This document shows, one piece after another, positions 63,146-64,000 of a stretch of DNA of 64,000 nt. Position 1 is the stretch's first letter. Each line of letters begins with the position of its first letter. A program made the position numbers and the translations under genes. The notes beneath the pieces were generated by a model, which saw only the letters and a program-made list of their open reading frames with translations, was not told the DNA's origin and made no database searches. Source of the DNA: Bacteroidetes bacterium 43-93 (GTDB lineage Bacteria; Bacteroidota; Bacteroidia; Chitinophagales; Chitinophagaceae); the NCBI GenBank assembly GCA_001897855.1, contig MKUO01000007.1, forward strand, positions 124,001-188,000. Direction: 5' to 3'.

Positions 63146-64000
63146 ATGACACGTACATTACGTTATTTATTCTTATTGGTTTTTACAGGCATTTCTACTG
63201 CGGTATTTGCACAATCCGGTGCGATTTCGGGTACTGTAGTTGATGAGCACAAGGAACCAATGATTGGTGCTGTTGTTCAGGTGGCTCTCGGTGGTATCGC
63301 AAAGGGGGGAGGAATTACAGACGAAGATGGTAATTATTTAGTGAAACCATTGGAACCCGGCAGGTATGATGTAACGATTAAATACTCCTCTTATAAGACC
63401 AAACTTATTACAGGTGTAATCGTTTCTCCGGATAAAACAGCCAAGGTAAATGTGGCTATGGAGCTGGATACCAAGCAATTGAACGAGGTAGCGGTTGTTG
63501 CCTATAAAGTGCCTTTGATTGGTGAAGATGAGCGTAAAGTGATACAGTCTGAGGACATAGAAAAGATGGCAACGCGTAACACCAATACCATTGCCGCTAC
63601 ATCTGCAGGTGTTTATCAGGCAAAGGACGGTGGTGCATTGAATCTGGGTGGTGCGCGCTCTGAAGGTACCCTTTATATCATTGATGGTGTGCGGGTATAC
63701 GGTAGCCAGGGCATCAACCTTGCTCAAAACTCTATTGACCAGATAGAAGTAATACAATCCGGCTTGTCTGCAAAATATGGTGATGCCCTTGGTGGTGTGG
63801 TAAACGTGACTACGAAAGGTGTTGCTAAAAAAGTGACGGGTGGATTCCTTTTAGAAAAATCTGTTGACGGTTATGGCCACAACCTGGTGAACTTTAACTT
63901 ATCAGGCCCGCTGGTGAAGAAGAAAATTGACAGTGTAAATAAAAAGCCGATCATCGGTTTCAGGTTAGATGGTGACTTCCTGTATGACAAAGACAATAAC
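63146..64000 (+). CDS. TonB-dependent receptor with N-terminal carboxypeptidase-regulatory domain, partial
   Basis: Only the first 285 codons are visible; the frame is open to the right edge. A signal peptide (cleavage near VFAQ), a carboxypeptidase-regulatory-like domain (about 28-105; GTVVDEHKEPMIGAVVQV) and then a plug domain (about 130-220; LNLGGARSEGTLYIIDGVRV, QIEVIQSGLSAKYGDALGGVVNV) can be seen. This is the SusC/CirA-type layout of the Bacteroidota, but no TonB box is obvious. The ligand and the barrel cannot be judged because the C-terminus is outside the window. Confidence 0.9.
   Translation, partial: MTRTLRYLFLLVFTGISTAVFAQSGAISGTVVDEHKEPMIGAVVQVALGGIAKGGGITDEDGNYLVKPLEPGRYDVTIKYSSYKTKLITGVIVSPDKTAKVNVAMELDTKQLNEVAVVAYKVPLIGEDERKVIQSEDIEKMATRNTNTIAATSAGVYQAKDGGALNLGGARSEGTLYIIDGVRVYGSQGINLAQNSIDQIEVIQSGLSAKYGDALGGVVNVTTKGVAKKVTGGFLLEKSVDGYGHNLVNFNLSGPLVKKKIDSVNKKPIIGFRLDGDFLYDKDNN

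Noticed and set aside
1-64000. CRISPR arrays, tRNA/rRNA genes, insertion sequences, integrases
   Set aside because: Intergenic gaps are at most about 215 bases; no regular repeats, cloverleaf-like sequences or transposase/integrase motifs were seen by eye.

Overview
The window looks like a chromosome segment of a Bacteroidota bacterium, most likely Chitinophagaceae-like. The evidence is type IX secretion components (PorQ, a PorE-like lipoprotein/OmpA protein) and a secreted protein with a type A sorting domain, an UpxY-type antiterminator, a SusC/TonB-type receptor with an N-terminal carboxypeptidase-regulatory domain, Rho with a long low-complexity insertion, and several TAnnTTTG-type -7 promoter boxes. 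Coding density is very high: no gap without a gene exceeds about 215 bases, and no tRNA, rRNA, insertion sequence, integrase or CRISPR array was seen.

Layout. Bases 1-9410 (minus strand) hold an apparent fadN / hypothetical / TPR / comEC operon and a tandem pair of GT-C-type membrane glycosyltransferases. Bases 9481-14706 hold housekeeping genes: L,D-transpeptidase, pheS, an SDR enzyme, rho (with a structured leader) and ppa on the opposite strand. Bases 14884-49222 (plus strand, 30 genes) form one large exopolysaccharide/capsule locus. Bases 49236-61209 hold porQ, fabI, a PorE-like gene, a DUF2130 gene, a T9SS cargo gene, and a pepA-pdxA-M16 peptidase-NMO/FabK operon on the minus strand. Bases 61308-64000 hold rsmA, a D-2-hydroxyacid dehydrogenase and the start of a TonB-dependent receptor.

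How the polysaccharide locus fits together. It starts with a CpsB-type phosphatase and a small sugar module (epimerase, LegC-type aminotransferase, CBS-nucleotidyltransferase). A regulatory pair follows (winged-helix/nucleotidyltransferase-like protein and UpxY), preceded by a perfect 12-bp hairpin. Then come AsnB and a WbpG-HisH-HisF amidotransferase set, a Wzc-type kinase, and a UDP-HexNAc dehydrogenase with a WbpD acetyltransferase. Next are the Wzx flippase, eight glycosyltransferases, an asparagine-synthase-like protein without the glutaminase cysteine, a Wzy polymerase, a CapK-like adenylate-forming enzyme, a WbpI-type epimerase and a methyltransferase. It ends with WbpB, WbpE and a PglC-type phosphoglycosyltransferase. 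Scattered over 25 kb, all the steps for UDP-ManNAc3NAcA and its amidino derivative are present by homology, so the product is predicted to carry an amidated or amidino-modified diacetamido-uronic acid. A Wza-type export protein is absent from the window. Most neighbours in the locus overlap by 1-4 bases and many start at GTG or TTG, so translational coupling appears strong.

All assignments come from reading the sequence and recalled family motifs; no database search was run.
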